Shown here: one piece after another, positions 1 through 13,500 of the stretch
Position numbering within the stretch: position 1 is the stretch's first letter
How the letters are laid out: each line of letters begins with the position of its first letter
Source of the DNA: Telopea speciosissima
Lineage: Eukaryota > Streptophyta > Magnoliopsida > Proteales > Proteaceae
Assembly: GCF_018873765.1 (NCBI RefSeq)
Contig: NC_057924.1
Span: 5,332,001-5,396,000 of the forward strand
Direction: 5' to 3'
Length of the DNA stretch: 64,000 bases
Translations under genes and position numbers: made by a program
Notes under the pieces: generated by a model
Seen by the model: the letters and a program-made list of their open reading frames with translations, nothing else
Databases searched by the model: none
Told to the model about the DNA's origin: nothing

Positions 1-178
1 TTTGTTCTTATGTGAACCCATGAAATAATTTACTAATAACCTGTTCAAGACTTATATAAATGGGGCTATTATGCATGGTTGAATACAAGGGATGCTATAC
101 CAATTGTGTTCCCACTTGTTTCATTGGAATTCCATTGATGATCTATATAGAATCTCACAACTTGACTACTTTTGGCAG

Positions 179-370
179 TCGGCTATTCTGGGTATGCACT
201 CAATAGTGAACCGCCCCATGGTAGTGAATGGAAATGTTGTTCCTCGGCCAATGATGTACATTGCTCTGACATATGATCATAGGCTGATTGATGGAAGGGA
301 GGCAGTTTACTTCTTACGCCGTATAAAGGATGTTGTTGAGGATCCACGCAGGCTGCTTCTTGACATATGA
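179..370 (+). CDS. Dihydrolipoyllysine succinyltransferase (E2 of 2-oxoglutarate dehydrogenase), terminal exon, partial
   Basis: This exon encodes the C-terminal 63 residues of the E2 core that moves the succinyl group to CoA in the mitochondrial 2-oxoglutarate dehydrogenase complex. The reading frame begins after a TTTGGCAG acceptor (171-178), is in phase 0, and starts SAILGMHSI. It carries the acyltransferase signature [13 protein letters not shown], with the catalytic His and Asp, and ends in RRLLLDI and TGA, which is how plant E2 succinyltransferases end. The open frame continues upstream to 92, but that part has no family similarity and is intron. Earlier exons lie left of the window. 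The gene converges on the minus-strand helicase whose stop is at 4541. The alternative, an E2 of pyruvate or branched-chain dehydrogenase, fits the LLLDI end less well. Confidence 0.93.
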   Translation, partial: SAILGMHSIVNRPMVVNGNVVPRPMMYIALTYDHRLIDGREAVYFLRRIKDVVEDPRRLLLDI

Positions 371-830
371 AAGCATTCCGATTGCTAAATTCTGGATTAG
401 GTGACTTTCTGAATGATCAGATTTTGGTGTATTTTGATTCTGTTGAACCGGAATAAATCCATGTTAGGAGCTTAAAATTTTGTAGGCTTCCTCTTGTTGA
501 TTCACATCTTAAGCAAGTTTTACAATTGTGGTCGACAATGATGAGTTTGCAAGGAGAGAGTAACTTGCACATTACATATTGATGGCTTATACTTCCCGAT
601 AATATTCATGTTTTCTGTTGTTTGGGGTTTGATTCCCATTTTACGAGGAATTCTTGAAGTTTATAAGAGCATTTAACTACCTACTCTCAGTTTTGTGATG
701 AGTAATGCTGTTTCGTTTTTGTGTTTTCTTCTTTTGAATGAGTAGAACCAAACTTACATAAGCCAAAGGGAAAACACCAAAATACAGAAGGATCTATCTA
801 GATGTTTGACTCTGGCAAAGAAAATTTACC
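371..830 (+). other. 3' UTR and downstream flank of the E2 gene
   Basis: AT-rich non-coding sequence follows the stop codon. An AATAAA hexamer at 452-457 is a plausible polyadenylation signal, 82 bases past the stop. The true cleavage site cannot be seen. Confidence 0.5.
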
Positions 831-2689
831 TTTTTGGGTGTCTCGTTGAAAGGTTATTTAGCTTTATTTCCAATTAGACCAAGATATTGTGACTCAGACA
901 GATGTAGGAAATTTATGACCAAGAAACTGTCCGGTATTATTCTAGAATCTGATAAGATTGGCTGGCCTAACCCAACTAGTTCACTCAACAAACTATGTGT
1001 TACGGCAAGATCTGATCGTGCTTTCCTTGATCCGAGCTGTCTTACACAGAAGAGCAGAGGTGGCGAAGGAGTGTCGGACTGAATCGGTAGAATAACTCCG
1101 ATGCTTAAATTAGACCTCGCACAATAGAGAGAGTATCAAGTTGATTGTTTTTTTTTTAACTTGTGTGATGAATGAGAATTTATAAGGTGGAGTTCTTAGA
1201 TCAATATAGGCTTTCGATCATCTAGACCATAGCGGCATTGCTTGCGACTCTATTTGCATAGGTGGCGCTCTTTCAGCATAGACATTTGTCATGGAAAGTC
1301 ATGTAAAATGCATGACCTTAACCATGTTAGTTAAGGATTGGGTTATTCTTTTATCTTGAGTTATTCCTTGCGGTCGAGGTTGCTCTTGATTCATGGCTGG
1401 GACGTTGGCCTGGCCGAGTTTGGGCTTTCTCTGTATGATCGGGTTGGCTCGGAAGTCGTTTAATTATTCGCGTCACGGTCATTTGACTCAGCTTTATACC
1501 TAGGTTAATTAGCTCAGCTCGGCCTTTTAGGGTCTTTTAGGGGACAGGTGGCCGAATGTGATTGGCTGGTGTCAGTCTTGGTTTATCAGGCGGAAAGTGC
1601 TAAAGTTTAGAGACAAGGTGGAACCCTTTTTCTTTTTATTATTGGAGATGGTCTCGAGACTTGTCTATGGCTGGATCCTTGACATCTCTTTGGTGTTCTC
1701 CTCAACTCCTATAATGAGGAAATTCGATATGGTATTGGCTCAGAGAGAATGGCTTTTGTGAATACAATCTTAATGAATCGTGAGTGTAATCCTATGCACA
1801 TAGTGTCCGGATCTTTTAGACGTGTTGGGTCCTCTGTAGCGCGATAGGGAGTATAGTGCACCATCGACAGCCCACAGTCCTTGGGCATGTATCCCAACAC
1901 ACAGACGGGATTGGGTGTTGGATTGTGTGCCCAAACACTGTGGACCGTTGAATATGCACCACAGAGGAGCAGCCCAATGCGAGGACTCATTCCTAAGTAG
2001 TAGAAGTATGAGGAGAGGGGACCTTGACAAAGTGACATGGAAGGAAGGCATCCCAAGTGGGCATCTTCTCAGCTTCTCTTCTAAGCCGGCGTGGGAGATG
2101 GTTCTCAGATTGCTCCGAAGGTTGGATGGCGGCGACAGTTCGGTTTCTGTTTTTTGGTATAATAACATACCTCGACAATCATTTACCACTTAGAAAGCGG
2201 GTGAACCGAGACAAGGCTAAGAGAGTAATGGAGGAAAACTCTTCCCACACGCACGATAAACATTTTCAGGGGGAAATCTCCCTCGACTAAGAAGTAAGAA
2301 TGGCGATAGCAAAAAACTAATGACATCAAGAGAAAATGCGAACCAAACGTTTGACGCATTGATTGCGAGAGGACTGAAAGTCTGAAATGCTTGTAGACCC
2401 GATTCACCCGACTACTATCCGTGACAATCCTTATGGGAGGAAGGCTCAGGCACCTGGCCAGGAGATAACCCTGCAACCAAACTCTCTACCTCCCACTTAT
2501 TGCTCTTTCGAATCCGAGTACTAGCTCTGAGGGCAGGGAGGAGGGTAACTATTTTAATGCTTTGGTGTCCTTGGATAATGAATGAACATTGAATCCAACG
2601 ACGGAAGGGAGTCTTAGGAAATAATGGGAGATACGTTGGATTTGGAAATGGTGATGAGTGTGAGGGCTCACAGGACACAGATCCTCCCT
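831..2689. other. Gene-free stretch, no supported feature
   Basis: Several short open frames occur on both strands, but none shows a recognisable domain, splice structure or paralogue in the window. The sequence is locally GC-richer (1380-1560 and 1860-2160), as in old transposon debris, but I could not assign a family. Confidence 0.5.
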
Positions 2690-2872
2690 CCCTCCCTCTT
2701 CATCACAATGACCAATGGATGTTGGAACATCAGGAGCCTCGGCGCCCTTGAAAAGCTAGCTGCAATTTGCAACTGGATTGAGAGGTTCAGGTTGGAACTT
2801 TGCGCAATAGTTGAAACCAGAGTAGGACGTATTGCAATTAATCAGGATTTTGGTGATGTGGAATCCAACTAA
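2690..2872 (+). pseudogene. LINE endonuclease N-terminal fragment
   Basis: The frame contains CWNIRSLGALEKL followed by LELCAIVETRVG. This matches the start of the apurinic-like endonuclease of plant L1-type LINEs, where a W-N-x-R-G-L block is followed by an 'E-T-x-V' block about 25 residues later. The frame stops at 2872 and no endonuclease core, reverse transcriptase or poly(A) tail follows, so this is a short broken relic. Confidence 0.55.
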
Positions 2873-3954
2873 TGTTTGGGTTAATGTTTTCATTAAGGTT
2901 GTTCCATCAGGTGCAAGGGTAATAAAATCATTACTAAAATAGATTTTTTTTTTTTTTTAATATTAGTTATTAAATTTTACTTTGTAAGATATGAAAAGGA
3001 AAATGGAGATTACATCTGAAAATTATAATTACAAAACAATAGTTTTAAGTAGGTTACACAGTCACGATTAAATAGTTCCCTTTCCCTTTCCCTTTCCCTT
3101 TACTTTAAAGATGGAGCCTAAAGAGGACAGTACATTCATTGCCTTGTGGTGATTGTTGATTTACAGGAGTAATGCTTTTTCGCCTTTCGCTAAGGCTCTT
3201 CAATGATACCTGGTAGAGATTGCAATTCTGGAGGATTTACAACATGTTGGATCTACAATATCAAATATATACTATAAACTCAAAGGATGAATTTACTCTC
3301 CCCTTTTGAATTGGAGTCACGGCATGCTTCCTCCATCGCTGCCAAAAAAGGACAGAGCTATATCAAAGGGCTCTAGTGTTTTCTGTTGTGGCAGTTCTGG
3401 AAGGACAACCCGGTTTGATGAATAGGTCAGAATCAACCGTGACCGATCCCAATTCCAGACATTCCAAAGTGGCCGATTCTAGGGGTTTTGGACCAGATTG
3501 TTGGGTTTCAGATCTGAGGGGTCGATTCTAAGGTTTTTGGGAACGAATCTACTTATCTATCCCAATTCCAAGTTTAGAATGCCTGGCTTCAAGATTCATC
3601 CGAATATTTACTGGGATTTTCTTGGAAGCAAAGTATACTGGGAAAGAGAGCATGTAAGGGGAGAGGGGGGTCGGTAGACAGGCTGTTCCTCTATTTTTAT
3701 CAGTGTCTTAAGAATTGGAATTGGATTGACCGGAATCTACTGAGGCTGATCTTGATTCCGACTAATCTGGATCAGATGATCCATACTTGATTACTAGGGT
3801 TGGGGCATATTTTGTACGATTACTGACCAATCCAAACTTCTGATCCGGATAACGATTCTGTTCTTTTAAACCCTGATTATAAAGGAGGTTATGAGCATTT
3901 ACATGTACACATCTTGCAAGTAGGACCTCAAGCATACATTCACAATCTGTACCA
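2873..3954. other. Gene-free stretch with a TTTCCC hexamer run
   Basis: There is no coding signal. A T-run lies near 2944. A short hexanucleotide array (TTTCCC, about four copies) lies at 3076-3101; it is not the plant telomere repeat. From 3390 to 3800 the sequence is rich in CGATTC/GATTCC words on both strands, as in degenerate MITEs, but I could not find clear ends. Confidence 0.4.
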
Positions 3955-4386
3955 TAGTTAGCAAAAAGGGGAACGGTAATAAAACAGAGTTTTACGGTAT
4001 GTGTTTTAAACAATAAAAAATTACAAATGGACGGTCAAATAAAACGGTAAAAAATGAAAAACAGATGGTACAAATTTTAAACATTTATATTTAAAAAAAA
4101 CGAGACCAAAAAAACGCTACTATTCTCATATAAATTGAGGAATTTTTATTTGAAATACATGCTTCTATTTCCGGTATCCATGCATTGACTTTGAGTTGAA
4201 GGTGATATCATGAAAAATGTAACCCTTCGAGTCATCTTTACGTCCTAAACGCGTTTAAAAGAGGAATGCTTGCCGTTTGCCCTTTTTTACCGTATGATTG
4301 AGAAGCATACGACAAAAAGTGTTTAAAACGATAAAAAACAGGAACGTATTTAAAACGGAGTTTTAAACGCGTTTTTACGAACAGTG
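3955..4386. mobile_element. 432-bp MITE with 10-bp target-site duplication
   Basis: The element is flanked by perfect copies of ATCTGTACCA (3945-3954 and 4387-4396). Its ends are imperfect inverted repeats: left TAGTTAGCAAAAA, right end reverse-complemented CACTGTTCGTAAAAA. A 9-10 bp duplication suggests a Mutator-like MITE. The interior is rich in AAAACG/CGTTTT words and has no ORF. Copy C of the array holds the matching empty site near 40482-40491, in the same sequence context (CATCTTGCAAG upstream, CCAAAAA downstream), so the insertion is specific to the copy A flank. Confidence 0.8.
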
Positions 4387-4540
4387 ATCTGTACCACCAA
4401 AAAGATGCTCCACTTGCACAATATCATTCGAATTAATACCAGAATGTTGCCACCCCATTAACTCGAAAAGCATGCTCTAATATATTAGAGTATTACCATA
4501 TGCATGAAGACAACTCTTGATCAAGATGATATTCAGCATC

Positions 4541-7500
4541 TTATTTATTGAACAAAAATCTCAAGTCAGCCTCCGTTAGTTTTCCAAGAGCCTCAGAAGA
4601 ACCACCTATGGTCCTATAGAAATAAGTACAGCTAGATTAGTTTTGCGTAATGGGCATACATCTCATCAGAAGCGATAGCAATTTAGACAGTTGATGAATT
4701 GGACTTACCCTTCAAACACTAATTCCTTCTTTTCTTGCAGCTTCAGAATCCTCTCTTCAATTGAGTCTTCTATAATGAAACGTATGACTCTAAAAAAAAA
4801 TCCCATAATAAGATCCACAAATTGATTAATGCATGATATGGTGGGAAACAAGTAGGAGAAGAGCTGCACCTGATTGGTTTATACTGTCCAATTCGATGGA
4901 TTCGATCTTGTGCCTGTCGCTCAACAGCTGGATTCCACCAGGGATCCATTAAGAAAACCTAAGCCGTCCTCAAGAGAAACAGATACATAAGAACCAAGTA
5001 GAAGCTTAAAATCATAAATAGAAATATCACTAGTTACACAGCATTGTCATAATGCAGCTGCTACAACAAAAGTTGGCTTGTACCCATACAGCAAGTGCAA
5101 AAGAAGAAAAATGAAAAGGAAAATCTAAAGAATGATGGACCACGCGGGGGGGGGGGGGAGAGGGGGAGGGTTGATTCAACCAACAATTCGGAAAGTACCA
5201 CACTTGGGAGACCTTTAAATGCAGTGACTGAAAATATCCAACAAATGCATTCATGTACCACTTATCATGTTTTCCGTGATGATTCAAAGAAGATGCTGTT
5301 TCAAATGGTTACGATCAATTGATCATGTAGAATTTCCATAGCATATCAGTATATCCTGTTTGTGTGTTCATTATTTAACTCCTGAACATGTGCCATGTCC
5401 ACGAGGGCAGCAACAGAGACAATGCAAAACTTATTCAAGTCTCCATCCTGAACAAACTCTTCTACATGAAAAACAACCCACTGCAAAGTTTTTTTTGGGG
5501 TGAATCACTGCAAAGTTAAGGGGTGTTCAGAAAACAGATGAAACCTGTTATTGTTCCTTAAGGTTCCATTTTTTTTTGGAAGCCAACAATCATGTAAATA
5601 AAATACCTACATGATTTTTAGATGGGGAAGATTTTATATAAAAAATTTCTTTTACATGGTTCTTACCTGGAAATAAATTGAGCCTAACCTATAAAATAAA
5701 CCAAATAACCATCAAGGGAAAAGGCCACTCACATAAGATGCTACTGTCAGATTGAGGGCAACACCTCCAGCTTTTAAGCTCATAAGAAAAATCCTGCAAT
5801 CTGGATCATCAATGAATTTCCGTATTGCGGAATCTCTTGCTTCCATTGTCATGCTTCCCACTAATTGAACGCAATTTATTCCAGACTGCAAAAAGGTTCA
5901 ACACTTAGACAAGGGATCACTTTACAGGGTATCTATTAAGAGTATATGATATTGTGCAGTTTTTACATTACCTTCTGGAGAGAGTAGTTTATCAAATCCA
6001 AAAATGATGTGAACTGGCTGAAAACAATCCCTTTTGCAGAACCATCTCTTTCAAGCATGCATCTGATTTCTTCCCTCTTTAACAGTTTCAAACCCAACAA
6101 TCACTTAGTTAAAAAATAAAATTAATAAAAAAAGAAAGTAAATAGCAAAACCAAATATGCAAACTTGAGGAAACATGAAAGAAAAACTAAAAAGATAATT
6201 TCAATATATATATATATATATATATGCACAAACAGAGAGATAAAGAGAGATTCAGTGACATGTTCCAGAAATCCAATGTCACTATCTCCCCAAAAAGGGT
6301 GAACAACAGTAGTTGACAAACAGAACCCTAAGATCCAATCATGGTACAAGATCTCGCTTTTGTGGCCCACCGAGTCAAGATGCCTTGCGATACATAAGAC
6401 ATACAAGATCTCGACCGAAATCTCGCTATCTCGTCGAGATTTCAGGACATATTTCAAATTCGGTTCATTTCAGATGAACTAGGCCCAATGATTTAAGTAT
6501 ATATACCATATTTCGACCCAAAACTCAACATATCTCGCTGGACTCGGTAGAGCTCGCCTCTCTGGTTTGAAAAACCCCTCCAAACTTGTGCTGTACACTA
6601 TTTTTATTGGGACATTTTACATAAAATACTGGAGATTGAAGATTGAAGGTTGGAGATTGTTGATTGAAGCTTCAAGAACAAAGGAGGAGTTGCATTTCTT
6701 CACAAAAACAGTGTTAGGTAAAAAACTCTTCTCAAAACTCTAGGATGGATGGGCATAAGCCATAAGGTAAATCATCCACTTGTATTTGTTTAACCTATGT
6801 CTCTTTCTAAGTTTCTAATAATTATTAACAAACCATGTATGATTATGAATATGGTGCCTAATGATTAAATGGTTTATGGTTTGATGTTTTTTCAATTCCT
6901 AATGCTTAATTAAATTGTTTTACACCTCAATTATGTGTTCTACTAGTACTAAATATTGAGTGGAATAGCCTACGGTAGAGCTCACCTACGTTGTAGACTA
7001 CCAACCTAGGGTCCAAAGTCAAAGTACCATTTTGGGTTTGAATGTGTAAAAACTAATGTATACATTATGTATAGATTTTAGAAGGCCTAAACTAGGGTGG
7101 ATGTCAAGTTTCAGGACCTATGTTGTCTATATGGCCACTGAAACCCACCACCGAGTCCTGACAGGAAAAAGATACACCAACTTGCTGAGATCTCGGCAGA
7201 ACTAGGTTTCATGGCTGGTCGAAACCATGGGCGAAACTGAGTCCTAAAACCTTGAATCCAATCAGCTCATTTTCTAGCTAGGCCATAAAGAACCCAACCT
7301 CCTCAAATTTGCATAAATGCCTATTTCAATATTGAACCATACAAATGGGGCATGGATCATTTTGCAGGCATGTGGCAATTCCCCAGTGGTAGATTTCCCC
7401 AAGAAGTGCAGTATGCAAGAATTTGGGGCAGACACTCTGTGGAATGGCACCAATGAAATGGAAGAATTAAATACATTGATTTAGAATTTAAGTCATGCCA

Positions 7501-10500
7501 GCAAAAGAAAGAAAATAAAACAGCTTTTGAAGACTGACTATGATATCACAGCCAGTTTTGCAATGTCACAACCACCATGACAGACACCGGCTACTGTTCA
7601 GGTCTAGGTTCTGTTTGGGTTTTATTTTCCAATTTAATTGCTATTAATTTTTTAAGTGAGGCTCGATAAAGTGGCTTAATCCCAGTCCTGTTTGGTTGTC
7701 TTTTCTTTATTATATATAAAGTTGTTTGGTCAGAATAGGACTTCTCCATAGCTGGTTAATTGGAAGAGTCAAGAGTCAGTCTATGCTTTATTTTTTTTTC
7801 CTTTTTGGGTCAGGATTGACTTTAGTCTTACCTTTTTCGTGTCAGAGTCTTGTCTTATTCAAACTCTATACGCATGTAAGGGACTGGCTAAAGCCTCAAA
7901 AACGAATTTAATGAATGAAGAAGCTTATGCTTTGCTGGTCTGTGGATTTCAGGCTTAAATCTGTAAGTTTAAGTGGGTTAACTCGTGGATTCAAAAATGA
8001 TTTAGCTGCTTGTTAAAGTTTCGCTACTGATACATTTGGTGAGTAATGTCCATCTGAAGATCCTTGCCTTGTGTCTAGTGGGGTTATACAATAGGGTCTA
8101 AATGGTTAACAAGGCTAATGGAAACTCCTTGGAGATTTGGGTTTGTTGGTACATTCAAGCATCCAAAATAGAGATGTCCTCGAGGTGATACAATAAATAT
8201 ATGTGCAAAAGTTCTGAATTTGTTGAAGTTTAAAGCTCATCAAGAGTTTAAATTTATTCATATTAGTTTCGAGGTCCATAGACTAAACAAAGCACTTGTT
8301 CAAAATCTAATGGAAGTGCTTCAACTGAAAAAAGATGCCCTACAGACACTGCGGGTTGCCAGTTTGTCTTGAATCATGGATATAAGTCGAGAAGAAATAC
8401 TTCCAGGCATCCAGTCGCCTTGACAACTAGTGTGGCCTTAGTTGCCTAGACAGGTGTTTTGGTCGACTTGGTCGCCTTGCGTCCAGAACCTCTCAAACGC
8501 TTTGGTTCGCCTAGATGCAGTGACAACTATGCTTCCATGGTATTTCCTCATACAAGCAGCAAACTTCATAGTAAGTGATAGATGCAGTAAATTGAGTAAG
8601 AAAAAAAAAAAAAAAAGATCAGATGTCAGACTGCTCAGGGTGGAGAAAAATTGTGGTTTAGCCATTGGATGGCTCTGTTGGGATGATGCTTCCTCATGAA
8701 ACACGTTTCACATCCTTACTGAATCTCTCATTCAAAAGGAGAACTAGCCAAAGAGGGAATGATTATAGGTTGACATATACTTCCGAGATGATCCTGGCTT
8801 TGGATTTTGATGTACCTAGATTTTAGTTCTAAGCTTTGTAGCATGTTCAATGCCTTCTGGCTTTCCTCTTGTTCCCTACAATTTACTCTTCATATACAAT
8901 TGTCATTCATTTAAGAAATATGATTTGTCAATTAAAATAGGCAAGAAGGAAAGGAAAAGAAAAACAAATCATTTTAAGAGACTCCATACCAAAGCTTCAA
9001 TTTTTGTGCTAGTCTGAAAATCTTCAAGACAAATCCTGTTCAGAATACTTGAACGTTTAAACCCCGTCACTGTTGTTTTAGAATTTTGATCCCCTTGATT
9101 CAACTTTGATGTGAAGTCAACAGTAAGCGATTTTGAACATGAGGGGCATGAGGCTTCTTCCAGTGATGAAGAGAAATCTATCAAACAAGCCTTACAGAAG
9201 ATATGCCGACAAGAGGTGACCTGAAACATGAGGACAGATTAGGATGGCAATGAAAAGAAAGACTAGAATAAAATTATCAGATCTATCTAAGGAAAAATTG
9301 ATGGCTTACAAGGCTTAAAAGGTTTTAACAGAGTGAACTCACCACTGAATCTTCTGCAGTCTCATGACAAATGCCACAGACTTTTTCACCATTATAAGGA
9401 TCACCAGTGCCTCCATTCTTTAGTAGTGCAGCTTGGGAATATACCACAAGGTACGGATGATCAACTGCCTATGGTGTTTAAGAGAGGCAAATCAACCATA
9501 TCCACTTGCAGAAATGATATTGCATTATCAATCTTAAGGCCAATTTCACATCACATTATGAGTATAATACAGAAGGGGGGAGGGGTCCAAAAAAGAACTC
9601 AGGTTTTCATGGGTCAATTTTATCCAGCCTTTACAACTTTATTATTTGGATATGGATTAAACACAATTCTTAAAATGAATTAAGTTTTACTACCCAATTG
9701 GCCAACTTTTTCTCGCTTTAAAAGCACAAACAATATCCAAATAAGAGACAAATGTATCCAGAATCATCTTAGATTAGGAGTGTAATATTCACATATGTGC
9801 AAAAAAAAAGAGTTATACAGGATTAGTCATCCACCTGTCGTAATCTTGTAAGGAGGTCAAATATGTGTGCGTAATTATTCAACAAAGTTCCAGCTTCAAC
9901 ATATCTGCGAAGTTAGGAGAAAATCGTAAGAAAATGCCTGGTAAATTGTAAGACATAATGCAAGAATTAATCATACAACAGTAAGAAACTTGTAAGGCAG
10001 CATAAACTTGGTAAATGGCAGTTAATCAGAAATCTCATACTCTACCATGATGGAGAGACTTCCACCCTTTTTTTTTTTTTTTTGGGGGGGGGGGGGGGGG
10101 GAGGGTGAGAGGAAGGTTTGCTAGCCTTTAAAAACTGCCTGCTTGGAGATTTAAAAATAGAATCAAGATATGATCGTGTGAATCCACATATAGTTGCGGA
10201 AAGGATAAGTTGAGTTGAGTATTGAGCAAGGTTCTAAATCTCAGTTTCGAGCCCGGTTTTGACATAGGCCAAAACCGAGATTTTCCAAATTTCGACCAAA
10301 ACCTGGTATTTTCTGGGTCAAACTCAAAAGGTCATGGACTGGTTGAAAGTTGAAACTAGTCCTAACTACCAAAACTGGTCGAATCTTGGTATTTTTCAAT
10401 CGAAACAGGTCAAAACTACCGAAATAGGTCGAAACTGGGCTGGTTAAACTCGGTATTTTTTTTGTTGAAACCACCGAAATATACGAAATATTGTCAAAAC

Positions 10501-13500
10501 TGGTCGAAACCTGGTATGATCCAGTATTTGCCCTTAGGTTTCGTCTCGGAAAGTGCCGAAACCGAGATATCCCGATCGAAACTGCAAGTTTCGAGCAGTT
10601 TCAACCAAGATTAAGAACCATGGTATTGAGAAATGATTGTATGCAGGAGTGAACACTGTTTCATCAGGACCATATCCCACATGGCAGGTCAGGTGGGGCC
10701 TAAATCTTAGTGAGGGGTGCACCCCTGCCAAGTTGAATAAATGGTGGACCATATGCTCGGATTACAGCCTCAAATTTGAAATGTGACTAATATAGCAGGT
10801 CCTCTTCCATCCAACAATCTAGACTATCCCACTTGCCATGGAAAAAATCAAGAGTGGGAACTGCCTTTCCTATCTATACTGGTGGACCTGCCTCCTTTTT
10901 GCCAGAGGACATAGATGAAAATATAAAAAGAAGAAAAATTACATAAGCAAAAGATATTACAATAAATTTACTTTGTATCATTGAAAGTATAGATAAACTT
11001 TCATTAAAATGTCAACAAAAACTTACAAAATTTACCAAATACGTTATGTGATATTTTAGAGGGCAAAGGAAAGGAAGACCAATCATATATAACCTATGGC
11101 AAAATCGTAAGCCTCTATTTTTTGTTGAGTTGAGTAGCTAATGCACAACACTATTGCAATGTAGCAGGAGGTGAGAGCAAGGTGTTTGCTAATTCAAGAG
11201 AAATGCAAAAGCTTTGGAACTTAAAAATCAAGATAGAGATAGCAGCTTCAAAGACCAACATAAGCACACACATATCTGACTAACACAACATCAAGATTTA
11301 ACTTATTAGATTGTTATGATACTTTGCCATATTAAAGTGGACTAGGAAAAAAAATGATAGCAACATTTAAGGACAAGAAGTTCTGATGCAGGAGCAATTC
11401 CTTGGACCCATATCCATTCGAGAATCGGGACCAAGATGAACCGGGTCCCAACCTTGTTCTGATTCAGTAGGATATTTATGATTTATTTTATTTGGGAAAT
11501 ATATGTAATCTTTTATTTTGGGTAGCTAGTAGGGAAATTTCCAATTAGAGTTTTATTGAGTTTCTATTTTTATTAGTCTAAGTTTTAGGAAGTAGTTTGG
11601 AGTCTCTATTGTTGGGTACTATAAATAGATGTGTAACTGATGATTGGAATAGTAGATTGGAAAGAATGAATTGTGTGGCTTTGGGATTCTAATTCATACC
11701 CTGGGATGATATTACCTGTGGATTCCCATCTCCAAACCCTTGCTGAATTAGTGAAGTTGCAGAACCAATTTCTGATCAGATTTGTCCTCCTCCGCCAGTA
11801 GTGGTTTCAGTCATCAAATACTTCTCTCTTGTTTAGTTTTGACACTGTTATTGATGAGCTTTCCAGAGGGTTCTTCAATATTGACGTACCTTTTAAACCT
11901 TGGAGACAATGGAGAGCCCACGAAGGAGTTCTCTCTTAGGGAGTGCTGCTGGTTCAGTTTCCTTGGTTACGTCTTGAGGTAGGAGAAGACTTCGCCTTCC
12001 CACGACTCCTCTCTTCCCTTTGATAATTATAACCTTTAACTCCCTTTTCCCATATTACCCGCCTCTTGCTCAACTATTACCCTTTTTTTTTCATATTTTG
12101 GTTTTCCATTCCAGAACTACCCTTCTCCTCGTATACTTATCTTTCCTTTATGAGTTTCATTCTCTTATGTTGTCAATATTGTTTGCGCTTATGCACATGA
12201 AGTAAGACTGGATGAAAGTAGTAAGCGTCAATTTTGGGAACACATGGATGACTTAATGCAGGGTTTTGGCCAAAATGAATCAATTATTTTTGGAGGTGAC
12301 CTGAATGGACATGTTGGGAGGGATTGTAGAGGAGATGGAGGTGTCCATAGCGGTTACGGATTTGGGGAGAGGAGGGACCTCAATCCTAGACCTTGCGGTA
12401 GCTTATGATCTGTCCATTGTGAACACTTTCTTTGAAAAAAGAGAGGAGCACTTGGTTACCTATAAAAGTGGGAATCATACCAGCCAAATAGACTTCTTCC
12501 TAACAAGAAGGCCAAACAGACTGGTGTGTAAGGACTGTACGGTTATCCCTGGGGAGAGCCTAAACACCCAACATAGACTGGTGGCTTTCGATATGTGCTT
12601 CAGTGTATAGAAGTGCAGGAGAAAAGAACCTATGTACCCTAAGATAAGGTGGTGGAAACTAAAAGGGGAGGCCCTGAGGACATTTACTGATAATGTGGTC
12701 AAACAAGGACAGTGAGACTTTGAGGGAGACACCAATGTGATGTGGAACAAGATGATGACGTATATTAAGAGGATTGCCAAAGATGTGCTAAAGGAAGCGA
12801 AGGGTAGTCGCTAGGCCCCTAAAAAGACTTGGTGGTGGAAAGATGAGTTTCAAGTAGCGATTATGACAAAAAAAGATTGTTCTAAGATATGGCAAAGGAC
12901 TAAAGAAACATAGGATAAAAAGATGTATTATGGTGCCAGAAAAGAAGCTAGGAAGATTGTGGGGATGGCTAGGGTGAAGAAATATGAGGATCTCTATATC
13001 AACCTAAATACAAAAGAAGGGGAAATTGGCAAGAGATGAGGACATTGTAAAGAAATGGGATGGGTATATCTGTGACCTACTAAATGGAGGTAGGATGAGA
13101 AGAAATGACCCAAATGATTACATTATTCAACAAGACACCACACGCCATAGATATGTACTAAAGGTTAGTGTGGCGTAAGTTAAAAGAAGCTTTAAGAAAG
13201 ATGAAAGTAGGCAAGACACCAGGCCCAGATGAGATTCCAATAGAAGTGTGGAAAACCCTTGGAGGTTGTGGGGTATTTTGGTTTACCAATCTATTTAACA
13301 TGATTATGAACTCAAGGAAGATGCCAGATGAATGAAGGAGAAGCATTGTAGTCCCGATCTATAAAATAAAGGTGATCCAAAGCTGCAAAAAAACTATAGA
13401 ACCATAAAGCTAATGAGTCAGTCCCACTATGAAACTTTGGGAGAAGGTTATTGAATCCCGTTTGAGAAGAGAAACTCATATCTCGGTGAACCAATTTGGC

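Noticed and set aside
92-178. In-frame upstream part of the E2 open frame
   Set aside because: No E2 similarity before the TTTGGCAG acceptor; it reads as intron.
834-1082. 82-codon open frame
   Set aside because: No family signal, no splice context, not repeated elsewhere.
1709-2193. Overlapping open frames on both strands
   Set aside because: Mutually overlapping frames in GC-richer sequence, with no recognisable domain.
3076-3101. TTTCCC repeat as an interstitial telomere
   Set aside because: The plant telomere unit is TTTAGGG; this hexamer differs.
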